NCBI GenBank assembly: GCA_003260075.1
Contig: QLIY01000106.1
Coordinates: forward strand, 186,001 to 250,000
Length of the DNA stretch: 64,000 nt
Source of the DNA: Phallusia mammillata
Lineage: Eukaryota; Chordata; Ascidiacea; Phlebobranchia; Ascidiidae
Reading direction: 5' to 3'
Shown here: positions 1 to 11,101 of the stretch, in pieces
Numbering within the stretch: the first letter of the stretch is position 1
Layout: every line of letters begins with the position of its first letter
Notes under the pieces: model-generated
Told to the model about the DNA's origin: nothing
Seen by the model: only the letters and a program-made list of their open reading frames with translations
Databases searched by the model: none
Program-made: the position numbers and the translations under genes

Positions 1-998
1 TGTTGAGTGATTTATAGCTTTGTGGCTGTGTTGTAACAACCGCCAGGACCTACCGTGGTTTTGGCTCCGGCGATTTTTGTCTTGCTGTTTTTACTACGTC
101 ATATAAAATGCAAAACTTATAAAAGTGTCCATTAAAAAGAAATAGTTAATAGGCCAGAAAACATGCACTTTGTTCAAAAACACAAAAACATAGCAGATAA
201 ATTGTTTAAACAAAATGCTAAAATAGGAACCATACTTTAGTCTGTGGTAGTTTGGTCACTTTACTACTGAGAAAATTGTTAAAAGGCCAAAATCTCTTTT
301 ACACCGTTTTGAACAAGTTTTAATTGGATTCAGCAGGTGAAAATGGTCGTATTACCAACCAGTACGTTTCGAATAGTTTGACTGAAAGCTATACTATATA
401 GTAATATGAAAAACTTTAAGTTGTTTAAAACAGTGGTTGCTCCCTGTTAATGATGCCGAAATTTGTAGCGAACAATATAACTTTTACGACCTTCTAAAGA
501 TCAAACAACAACCACAAAAAACGTTGCGCCGTTTCAGAAATAAAACAGGGAGTTTTGAACGAAAGATCAATATGATTTTAAAGCGCATACCTGTTTTGCA
601 AAAAAAACTGTAACTTCAAAATAAAACGTTGAAGATGTTGTTTACAGTAATTTAGCATCACACTCAACTCTTTGAAAATTCTTATATCTTTAGTGCGTAT
701 CTGTACCTCTAATGGGAGAACACTCAATCACGGGAACAACACTGCGGAATGTTCCCAAGCTCCAGCAAAGTTATCTTTAACAATCGAGACCTTGAATTTG
801 ACGCAACACAGACCCTTTGCTTACGCCGCTAATTGAATCTAACGGATGGGGGTTGCACAACTAATGAGCCCCCCAAGAATCACCACACCCTTTGTGCTAA
901 GTTTCTCTGTTGGCGAGCGTATCAATCACTGTTGTGTGTTTGACGGGCGATTACGAATTACAACACGAATTTGTGCCCAGTGCCAGAAGTTTGCATGT

Positions 999-1325
999 TT
1001 AGAGGCAAAAGTAGGATAAGGGTACAGTTTTTTTAAGACCCGCTTTTTCATCAATGTTACGTTGTGATTTCGTACCTAGAATTATGAGATCTTTGTCCCT
1101 ATGTAGTTTTTTTGTGAAAGTGGTAACTTTCATTGGTTTGTGTAAAAGACAGCCCGGGGGGGGGGCGTTTAGAGGCAAAAGTAGGATAAGGGTACAGTTT
1201 TTTTAAGACCCGCTGTTTCATCAATGTTTAGTTGTGATTTCGTACCTAGAATTATGAGATCTTTGTCCCTGTGTAGCTTTTTTGTGAAAGTGGTAACTTT
1301 CATTGGTTTGTGTAAAAGACAGCCC
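999..1325. repeat. Allelic copies joined by 10 G (spacer 1156-1165)
   Basis: About 157 bases before the G spacer are repeated after it with a few substitutions. The sequence after the second copy continues uniquely, while the first copy runs straight into the Gs. This looks like two overlapping contigs from different haplotypes placed side by side. Confidence 0.8.
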
Positions 1326-1940
1326 AAGCAGGAAAACTCAAACAATTGGCCACCTCTTCGTAAACTTAATTCATTACATCAGAAACTTCATAACATACTC
1401 TTTTGGTCAGGCTTCACGTGCAAATCAATCCATCAACCAAAAATTCTCTTTAAATTTTCCCTTTTCCTCAAAACATATGTGGCCCATAGTAACCTTCGAT
1501 TTGTTAGGTCAAAATATAATGTCTAAATTTATTGCTGTCACGGTGCAATTACTCATAGATTTTATTTGTAGCTAGAAATCCATTTTTTGATCATAACTTT
1601 CTCCCGCGATATTTTTCATGTCAAAAAAAGTTTGCCCGAAGCCCTTCATCTCTAGAACAAGCGAGTACAATAGATTGCGACGCGCGTAGACCCGATCGCG
1701 AACTAACGGTTTGAGATCTAATCAGCCTTTTATTTTGGGTGTGCAGCGACATGCGGGCCAATAATCGAACGAACCCTTGTCATTGACAGAGCACCTTCGC
1801 CAATATTTCTACCTCAATCCCGGTGGCGCAAATTTACTTTTACCGGACCTAGTGTGATTGGCAAACAGTGCTTCTGTGTTATCGCCTAGTGTCAACAGGT
1901 TGCAGCGAGAGGGACCACTAGGGAACGGCGCCAGAGCACA

Positions 1941-2381
1941 ATGGCACTAGTGACGTCACAGGGCCATCGTTCTGTCTGGCTGTCATTTGGCAAGTGCCAC
2001 TGCCCGCCCTGCGAACCCCCTTCTTTCATGCTGACCCCGCAAAACGAGATCGGAAAACAATACCGGAGCGATAAACCGCTTTTTCATCGATGTTTCCATG
2101 CTGTTTTCATTGTCCGAGCCGCAATAAGCGTCGTGTTTTTGCTCACAGAAGCAAACAACACTGGCCTTATCTATATACTGTGTGCATACAGTAGTGCTGA
2201 TATATCAAACGGCGGAAATATCGCCTTTTGTGTAAGGAAAAGTGAATATGGAAGCGATAATTTTCTAACGACAAAAGTGATTGTGCGTTCTGTTCCCGAA
2301 CTGTCACTCCAGCCCAATGGATTCTCACCATCTTTTACACTTTTGACCCCTTTCTATATTACCAAAACACACTTGACCTAA
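1941..2381 (+). CDS. Unassigned 146-codon open frame
   Basis: An ATG-initiated frame of 146 codons lies in a locally CpG-rich patch. I recognise no domain, signal peptide or family. Its composition is mixed and the hydrophobic segment near residues 54-68 is short. A frame this long is somewhat unusual in AT-rich noncoding DNA, but no splice context or conserved motif supports it, and a full CRE-like palindrome (TGACGTCA, 1951-1958) overlaps its start. It may be a chance frame within a regulatory region. Confidence 0.15.
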   Translation: MALVTSQGHRSVWLSFGKCHCPPCEPPSFMLTPQNEIGKQYRSDKPLFHRCFHAVFIVRAAISVVFLLTEANNTGLIYILCAYSSADISNGGNIAFCVRKSEYGSDNFLTTKVIVRSVPELSLQPNGFSPSFTLLTPFYITKTHLT

Positions 2382-3370
2382 TGTACACTGCAGCATAGTC
2401 AAAAGCACGCCATTTTTTCTGGCATCTTTCATCAGTATAATGCAAAACATACATTCCTAGAGTTGCAATAAATTTCCATTGAAATTACTGTTTACTGTTT
2501 AAAATTAAATGTAAATCTAGAATAGTTACATTCATTCAAACAAATAAATTATTAAAAATGTACACTTCGAAAAGAAAACTAGGTATAGTATCTTTCTAAA
2601 GTTTTTGTTAGTCGTATTTAACAGTCCTATCTGTTTACAAATTGGAGAGTCTACCCAAACAATCATAGTGACCATTAACTGCCACATAGCTGTTATCTAC
2701 TTTACCCAACTGACTGTTACAAACAAAACATTTTTCCATTTTTGCAGTGTAGTATTTTGTACCGGCTACAAGTTCAAATATAAAACACAGTTCCATTAAG
2801 CACGCATAAACAAATCTAAATCCTATTGCATTTTGCTTTTCTGTATGCAGCTGTACGTTATACGTCCCCGTGTCAATCTCCTTACTATTTCTATTGTACG
2901 CAGGAATTTCTTACCCTCGGAGAATGACCCCGAAGTCAGTCATGCGTGAAAGGTCGAAATCAGCTACGTCACCGGTCAAGCATGTTTGATTCCAACGAAT
3001 CCTGAACAACGCTGTGAAGCAAGCAAAGTCGTGAAATGCTGCTTTGGGATTGGAAATCTTTGATGCTGGGGGCGTCGACTCTTTGGTGCACGTTTAATCT
3101 GGCGGCAAATTTGTAATTCTGTTTTGCATACTGCTCCTAGACTTTGTAGTTTGATGTGGTCACTTGAAAAGGGTTGGTAATTTCTTAATTGGGTTATAAC
3201 TCGCAGTAGCATACTTGTGGGTATTCTTGAGGCGTATTTTTTTCGCCGCTTGTCTTGATTTTATTTGTTTCCAAGTAAAACGAAATACATGAATCTTTTG
3301 TTGTTTGTTTTCTGGTTTTTGCACGTTTTTGTTATCATATTGATATTCGGCGTAAAATACACGGACAATG

Positions 3371-3471
3371 GCCTAAACCAGGGGTGTGCAACCTTTGTCA
3401 CTGTGGGGCCAAATACACATACCAAAATTAGGTCGCGGGCCGCACCTGGGGGGGGGGGCAATGGCCTAAAC
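3371..3471. mobile_element. Partial hAT-type insertion beside its empty site
   Basis: The 8-base target copy gcctaaac (3371-3378) is followed by a terminus beginning caggggtgtgcaacc (3379-3447), then 11 G (3448-3458). The flank then resumes as an uninterrupted empty site carrying gcctaaac once more (3464-3471). The terminus matches, in inverted orientation, the right end of the complete element at 48675-48976, so both belong to one family. Confidence 0.75.
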
Positions 3472-3973
3472 ATAGCTAAATTGTCATCAAAGCATGAATT
3501 TACTCAATTTGAACCGAAAGTCATCCCCATTGAAATATTGCATAAGAAGTGTTTTTGGTATAAAAGTGTAAAATTGGTGCAAACTTTAACCAACCAAGAC
3601 CAATTTCATTTTTTAGCATGTACATTTTTTTACGTTCAAGCATAACAAAACACAGAAAAAGCTCTTCACTTTAGACAACTGTTCATTTCCTGTGTCCAAG
3701 CATTCAAGACCGGGCGTGACCGTTTTCAGCTGCTCGACTAGTTTGTTTGCTGACCATTAGGCGACAAGTACGCCCACGTTAACTCGGTCTCTCAAAAGTG
3801 GCGATCCCTTAATCCCTACCCTGACACATAACGTTTTCACTCGTCACCGATTTAAGCCTTATCACAGTGGCCGCGGAGCAAATCGTAATCGCAACGAAGC
3901 CCAAACTGTTGTTGCAAAGTCTGTTTACGCAACGTGCTGACGGCGTACTCTCCCTAGACTAGCCTTTGCCTGA

Positions 3974-4342
3974 AAAACACCTTTCTTTCAGCATCAGCAC
4001 ATCAACGATGCACTCTACGGAATCTCGTATCGTGTTCTCGCCATCAAGGCTTTGTCGTTTGTATCAAAATCGGACGCACGGCGATATCAAAGCCACACGG
4101 CACTTTTAGACCCCCATGGGTTTGGGGCCCCAGGCACGTTCGGCAAACAGAAACGGAGCTTGGCTGGAAGCGGGGCGCAACATTCGACCAGGCCACGCTG
4201 CCGCCTTGTTATTCGTGCGAAACCACGCGTAATGTACAAGAAACCTCAAAACAGAATTCGTGATTTCACACGCATTGGGGGTATGATCGTTCCTCTACGT
4301 ATTAGTGCATTACCAACTATTTACGGTCCGTCCTGGTATTGA
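3974..4342 (+). CDS. Unassigned 123-codon open frame
   Basis: This frame is open for 123 codons after a TGA at 3971-3973, with a good acceptor-like pyrimidine-AG at about 3981-3991. It could therefore be an internal or terminal exon rather than an intact gene. The translation is basic in its second half and matches nothing I recognise. No partner exon was found. Chance is a serious alternative. Confidence 0.15.
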   Translation, partial: KTPFFQHQHINDALYGISYRVLAIKALSFVSKSDARRYQSHTALLDPHGFGAPGTFGKQKRSLAGSGAQHSTRPRCRLVIRAKPRVMYKKPQNRIRDFTRIGGMIVPLRISALPTIYGPSWY

Positions 4343-4949
4343 CTAAAAGCATTTATTAGAAAGTGCGACCCTCTGATGTCAAATACTTACGTGCTGCTGA
4401 CCGGAGGAGTTTTAAATATTGGGCAAGTCTTTGCTTAGCACCTTAAAATTCCCACGACGCACTGAACCCAATGCACAGTTTAAAACCATATACTTAACGT
4501 AGCTACCCACTGTCCGGGCTTCCGAAGTTTAAAATCTGACTGCAATCACATTATTTTTTAGGTTTTTAATTGCTACACAAATATAGTTTTATTTTTAAAT
4601 TATAAACTAAGTCAATGCGCTTATCATTAAACTTTTGTTGAGCGCATTTTTCACCATAGTTACTACAAAACACTCTGACTAGTGTATTCACACAAGTTAA
4701 CAAAGACATTTTCCCAGGAGAATTTAATAATTTTACATGTATCACACGTAGCATTAGCAAACTTTCATTTTTAAAAAAGGTGTTTTGTTGAAATCGGAAG
4801 CAGAAAGATATTACACCTGGCCACTGTTGACCCAGAACAATTCTAAAACCCAATTTCAATTCCGAACTAGTTTGAGAAAAGACAAGAATTACCCCAACTC
4901 CGTCGAAAACAAACAGTTTTAGACACTTTTGTTACCCGTTTTACTAGTT

Positions 4950-5368
4950 CAGCGGTTCCCAAACTGGGGTCCGCGGTCCTTTAGGGGTCCGTGAGGCAAT
5001 TTTGGGGGGACCTCGAAGCGGTTGAAGTAATTCTATAATCTTATTTGGCGTCAGTTTGTGCCACTAAATATGTTTAAATCAAAGTAGAATTGAGAATCGA
5101 CTGTCTCCATTGCTAAACAATGGCCTTTATTGAATGACAAATATCAAAAATGCAATTGTTCGCGCACAATCGTAATGTTTTTGTCCTGTTTGTGATGTCA
5201 TATGCTGTCTTTGGATGATGGTTATGCGCAATTTTGCATAACTAGCTAAAATCCTGCAATCAACTTTCGTTTTTTGAAATACACATTTAAGCTTAAGGAC
5301 CGCGAGCCCTCGAAATAATGGCAAAGGGACCGTTTTGAAAAAAATATGAAAAAGTTTGGGAACCACTG
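4950..5368. mobile_element. Non-autonomous hAT-like element, 419 bp
   Basis: Ends are cagcggttcccaaac on the left and the reverse complement of cagtggttcccaaac on the right. The element is flanked by perfect 8-base target duplications tactagtt (4942-4949 and 5369-5376). Eight-base duplications and CAGNGGTTC termini are typical of hAT transposons. The interior has no transposase. A related copy lies at 58294-58693. Confidence 0.85.
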
Positions 5369-5812
5369 TACTAGTTCTTCAGACGTTTCAGTCTGTTTCG
5401 TGTTTGTTGTGTTAAACTCACGCCAGAAGGACGTGCTTACTAGAAGGTGCTTTAGGTTCACATAAAATATTTTTATTTAACGAGCTTGTTACAAAACATT
5501 CATATATTCCACATATATATATATTTTAGTATCGTTTATATTTATCCGAATTGTTTTGGTATTTGGTCTGTTTCTCCCTAGTAATACAAAATTAATAGTT
5601 CCCTAAAATGATGACTTGAAAAGCATAATTCGTTTCATGAAAATGAGCAACGAATATAATTCTGTTAATTTGTAAGAGGACTTGATGTCGCATATGGCTA
5701 TCTCCAATATTTTGTGGCATAAAACATATGATGTTTAGCGACATATAGCGGAGAACAGTTTTACACTTGTATACCGGTAAGTCAATGTCCAATTACTCTT
5801 TTCATGTTTTTT

Positions 5813-5814
<2 letters not shown>

Positions 5815-5886
<72 letters not shown>
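5815..5886 (+). other. 72-base G block, probable disguised gap
   Basis: An uninterrupted run of 72 G lies between unrelated unique sequences. No flanking duplication is visible here. By analogy with 46287-46319 it most likely stands for unsequenced bases of about that length. Frames reading poly-Gly or poly-Pro through it are spurious. Confidence 0.7.
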
Positions 5887-5887
<1 letters not shown>

Positions 5888-8592
5888 TCCATTAGTCACA
5901 AAGACACTACAATTACCCAGTATTGCGCTGTTTTAAGATTTATCAACAATGAACGCCACTCACCATTTGGTTTTCTCATAGGTCGAAACACTTTATCTTT
6001 TCACAGATTTACAACAAGCAATTCAATATGTGAACAACACAACACATGAAAGGGAAGATGACATCATTTTTTCCACAGATCATGGACGTTTATGACATCA
6101 CAGTCGAAGATTGTGGAGCAACTGGTAAACGGCGGCAAATACATAAATACTTCACCAATTTCTATGTTAAGCATTGTACTACCATCTTAAATTTAAGTAC
6201 AAACATTTATCGTAAATATTTTTTTAATTTTATTTTAAATGTAAAGGCCACTTTGATATACTTGCTGCTTGTGCATAAAACCGAAACTTATAGGCAGGTT
6301 ATCCCATTTTTTTGTTAAGTTACCTGCGTTATACACTTTTTTTTAAATTTCACCTGCATTATAACAAATCTTGTAAAAATCCAACATTGATAACCAATAA
6401 GCGGCAGTGACCAAAGAAAGCAAGACATGTTTCGGTATCAAAACGATCAATTTACACAAAACTGTTTAAATGTATATGCAATCAATCAATCAATCATTCA
6501 ATTTTATTTTGTTTACAGCGCCCATAAGTATTCACAGTAATTCACAATAAACGGGACAAGTCAAAGCGTTGCCACACGTGGTTATAACTTGTAGCTGACC
6601 CCAATATGCAAGTTTATATGTTCGGGCAAAAAGTGTCTTAGCTGCAAAATTATTGCTTTTGTTAGTTGGTAATACACAGCTAAAAGCAATTTTCAACCTA
6701 CATGTAAGAGGAATTTCATTGCCTACTTCGCAGCCAACATATGCCTCCAAAATTAACGTATTGTCAATCGCAAATTCAATGATTTAGCGGCTAAATTTTT
6801 TGCCCATAACTTTCGATAGATGTCGCCATCGCTTTGGTTGGTTTGACTTTTATGGCCGATTTGCAACATGTATGAATAATTGGTTGAATATCATCGGACA
6901 ATAGTACTTGAATTTTTAAGTTTAGAGTTGAACCAACATTAACAAACTATAACATAATTCTCGGAGCACTTTGCAGGCTAAACAAACAAACAAATAATGC
7001 GTTTTAAAACATTAAACGTCATCAGAAACTACTAGTGACCCCTGGACTTTTATTTAAGGGCCACTGCTTTAGCGAAACACTACTGTGCCGTGGCACACTG
7101 TTATGCATTGTAAACTATCCACAAATTTTTCAAGTCGACGAGATGCAACCCCCAAAAAGTAAAACAAGCACACGCTTTACAAAATAAGCAACCAAAAACA
7201 TTCAGCCAAGTTCCTGTCCACTTTAACTTTATTTTCAATTACGAATTTTGTTTATTGCTTAGCTACTACATCACCTAGCGGCCATGTCTTCGCTCAGAGC
7301 TATCAGTATAGTATACTTATTATAACATTCAATATAAACTCCAGATGAGTAAAAAATGGAACTGTTTGTTTGCATCACATCCAAGTTTCAATCTACCATG
7401 TCGCGTGATAACTTTGAACGAGTTTAAAATTCAACTTGGTGTGTTATCATCAATGCATCGTGTTTTTGCACCAACAGTTCTAGTACTTTGCAATAGGATG
7501 TGCACAGGACATAGCTGCACACCAAACGAACTCAAATGCCCCCGGAAACACGTGATGTTAAACTGATTCAGAGGATATACGACACATGTTACAAACCGCA
7601 CATGCTGTCAAAACACATATGATGAGGGTGTAAACAGGGGTGTATTGTTGAAAGGTTTTGTTACGGCAAAAAAGCTTAAAATACGGGCATGTGTTTGACT
7701 TTCCACGACGTAAATAGACAGTGTTTTGGTTGATTAGGTTAAGCTGAAATAAAAATTGCACTCAACGGGTAACTGCAGATGTCAATGCGTTTAGAATGGA
7801 TTGCACATGTAACATTGCACAGAAATACACAAGAATGGCTTGTACAGGTTATTTGTTTTTTGCTTTGCTCAACTTTTTGTGAAAGAATGGTTATGCAAAC
7901 ATAAAAACTATAGTTTTGAGTAGCTAACGTGTCTCAAAGAGATTTAACCGAAACTGAATATTCGACCACTATGCCAAAACAATTAGGGCGATCTCGCCAA
8001 ATTGCGCAGAATCACAGGTTGCCACTGCTTCAAGTAAACTCGCATACAAAGGTTTGAGAGAAGTCATTATAGTTCACAACATTTATTATTCTATTATCAA
8101 AATAATGTCTTACGTTGCCAGCACTTTATCGATACAAGGAAGAGTTAACCAACTTTATTTTCTTTGATCAATTGCTAAACGTTTAGTTAAGCACTGTTTT
8201 CACAATGCAAGTTATGGGCTTCAACCGAAATTTACAGATTGCTTAGGCTGAAACCTACAAATTGCCAAAATACGTATTTATTTTAAGTGTATCCACTTGG
8301 ACGTGGACATTCATTCAAATATATCACCCTGTCTGTTTGATTTAAGTGTGATAGCAATATTACGTGCAGTTTGCGTTTGCGAAACCAACAGACAAAATGA
8401 AAAGATCACGTGTTTCAACCGTGACGCGCCATTCAGTAAAGCGCTTGGATAGTGTTGAAAACTTTTTTGCCTTTTATGGAAACATGGGAATGTCGCAATT
8501 TGCGTTGGCCTAAGACTTACCTAGGGTGTCCTCTAATCGCTCTCAGGCGCTATAGAAATCACGATACAATGACAATGAATAAACAATCTATT

Positions 8593-9030
8593 TTAGCGTA
8601 GACTAGTTTCGCTCGAGGCGTTTAGTTGAGTAATAATTATTGGGCAACGCGTCATGTTTCGCCTCAGATGTGAAACGATTTTAATAGCGATTTTGTACGG
8701 TCTCTCCATTGTTAAAGGCCTACATACACATTCCATATGAGTTTTTCGCTTTGGATTTCCATGATGCATGCTTTCGTTTAGGTTAGCAGTCTGAAAGCAA
8801 TTCTCCATTATAGCAACTAGTTTTGGGGCATTGTGACTGAAGTCACGTTCCGTGCAGGAACTGCGAAAATTGTGTGTTACGTCAAAGAGCAGTGTTTTTG
8901 AAAATCGGCAAGTCTTTGTTGCCATATATGAACTCAAAGGTGTTTCGTAATTTGCGTCAACCAAAGAGTTACTTCGAGTCTTATCCAAGTACAGAGAATT
9001 TAACGAACACAAAATCCCAACAGAGGGCAA
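8593..9030 (-). CDS. Unassigned 145-codon reverse open frame
   Basis: This 145-codon frame sits on the minus strand in a CpG-richer patch. The translation shows no recognisable domain, membrane segment or motif. A second short frame (9045-9230) follows on the same strand. Nothing else supports expression, and it may be a chance frame. Confidence 0.12.
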   Translation of the reverse strand: MPSVGILCSLNSLYLDKTRSNSLVDANYETPLSSYMATKTCRFSKTLLFDVTHNFRSSCTERDFSHNAPKLVAIMENCFQTANLNESMHHGNPKRKTHMECVCRPLTMERPYKIAIKIVSHLRRNMTRCPIIITQLNASSETSLR

Positions 9031-9405
9031 ATGTGGGCCATTTCCTATGATGGACTTTTCTTTTTTAAGATCGGGTGATGTTTACGCAATAATCGTATGA
9101 TAAACGCGTCACCTTGACGTTGAACGTCTGCCGTTCCAGTCAGACTGAATTTAGCGTTTACCAGTGACCGACTTGTGAAGGAAAGCCCGAGCGTTCCAAT
9201 AGACCCTGCCTTGCCTGTGACGTCGACCACGGTGGCGCGACGTTATTCAATACATGGGGAAATGACGACATGCGTAGGCCGGTTGGTCCTCTGCCTTTGT
9301 TTGTTGTTGGTATTTTTTGATGCAGTTTCGGTTAAAGTCGCCAATTAGTAAGTGAATTTATCACAGTTGTGTTGGCTGCGTGGGTGAATACTGCGATCAA
9401 GAAGG

Positions 9406-9412
9406 TATAAAT
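9406..9412 (+). promoter_or_regulatory. Candidate TATA box upstream of the 11.1 kb gene
   Basis: TATAAAT lies in a region with several CpGs, about 1.7 kb before the ATG at 11102. Acceptor-like AGs near 10840 and 11009 would allow 5' untranslated exons between. It is only a motif match; no transcript evidence is available. Confidence 0.2.
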
Positions 9413-9703
9413 TGCCCTTCAGTGTAGGCGGTCGCGGTTTCGTGTCTTTGATCAAGTTAATTGCGTTTACAGCAACAACGTTTCATCTGTAACATTTGTT
9501 GCCAGTCATTGGTGTGACAAGGAAGAGTTTGAAAAGCTTCTGAGGCCTATCCTTTAGGACAGCAGTAAACAGTTATCAGGAAGATATCAGTTTCAGTCAT
9601 AAGCATGAATGTTATATGGAGGAGAAACAAAGGCTCTGTAGTTCATTGATTAATTACAGTTTTTATGCCCTTGTTCAAAACTGCACATTGTATACAGTGG
9701 AAA

Positions 9704-9867
9704 CAATCGTGTTAAGAACTACCAAGCATTCAAGAAAACACGAGGACGTGGAAACCAGAGTCCTTTTGGCATACTTTTGGAGTTACAATCGTGTTACAAA
9801 CTACCAAGCATTTAACAACACGGGGACATGGAAACCAGAGTCCTTTTGGCATACTTTTGGAGTTCCA
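9704..9867. repeat. Tandem duplication, 82-bp unit, two copies
   Basis: Units 9704-9785 and 9786-9867 begin with caatcgtgtta and share a long common core with scattered differences. Unlike the other duplications in this window they are directly abutted, with no G spacer, so this one is likely a true genomic tandem repeat. Confidence 0.75.
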
Positions 9868-11101
9868 ATGCTTCCGGCTTATCGTTAGAGTCACAGTCAA
9901 GCAAAGCGCTTGCAACTCTAGGCAGCTGTAGCGCATTTTTTTCTTTAGGTTCTTGTTCGTGTACAAAGCCGTATAGTGAGGCATTCAGGATGTCACAGTT
10001 TGCTTACAGTGCTTGTGTTGTGTTGTTGTGGATGATATAGGTTGCTTTAAAAAATTATTGTGCTGGTAATTGTGTTTAGTTAAGTTTTGTTTGCCAATGC
10101 TTACATGTTTGTTTACATATTGTAATAGGCAGTTAATTTTTACCTTAATTTGCAAAATTTGATGTATTTTTAGGATTTATAATGCAATTTTTTTTTATTC
10201 TTAGCAAAGGAAGAGCTATTTTGCAAGTTGCTGGTTTTCAGCCTTGCCAGCCAAACTCTTGTGTTAAAGTTAAACGAAGCATTGACTCATAGCACAAGCG
10301 CATTGGCTAATTCCCCTATCCCAAAGTAAATTATGCATTTCTGAAAATTGCCTAGTTAGCCCCGTATAAGGTGACGACCAATAAAATTGACATCAGTAAT
10401 TGTTGATCAGGGCCGTCGTCGTTTTGTTAATTTTGACGCGTTTTGATTGTTAAATTTGTCAGAGACATTTCCTGATGGGTGGTTTACTGAGCTATGTATA
10501 ACATTTGTTGCTAAGCGTTCATTTCAAAATTTCGCTGTTGTAACTGAACGTATGGTTCGTGTGTTGCAATTAGAAGTGCTCTTGGTGGTAATATAGCAAA
10601 ATTATATTTTAGACCAAAAAAATGCAGTTTTCAAAAATACTGTTGTGATATATTTAATTGAGTAATTGTCAGTAATTAATTATTTGTTGTCACATAAGAG
10701 CTTACATTTGTTAATCTACTTGTAGTTCAGATTCAAAACCAACACATGTTACGTAGTGGAAATGATGAATACGTAACTTTGTGAGTCTGCGGTTCATCAT
10801 ACGGGATATGATTTGTTTTCACTGACTGTTTTTTTGCAGAGGCGTGTTAAACAGTCTTTTAAAACACTATTTTCTATCAGACTAATAAGTTCAGCGTCAG
10901 AAATAAAACGAGGGCTTTTTTGCGGAAAACTTACTGTTGTTTCACAACTTTAACACATTTTTATTGATCCAGATGCAAAAATTCAAAACGAAATAGATTT
11001 ACATTTTAGGTTACAGAATTTGTTATCTGTAATTTGACCCTTCCATATTGTGTCATAATTTTTAACACCAAAACTTGAAAACTACTTATCAAATTGCCAA
11101 G

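Larger units (their letters stand above)
1..9400. other. Left intergenic region, no recognised gene
   Basis: No exon chain or known protein domain could be assembled in this stretch on either strand. It holds a tandem allelic copy at about 999-1325, a broken hAT insertion at 3371-3471, a complete hAT element at 4950-5368, a 72-base G block at 5815-5886, a short ATCA-type simple repeat near 6480-6500 and three unassigned open frames (1941-2381, 3974-4342 and 8593-9030). The patches around 1.6-2.4, 3.7-4.3 and 8.6-9.3 kb are visibly richer in CpG than the rest, so regulatory or unrecognised lineage-specific exons are possible. Confidence 0.5.
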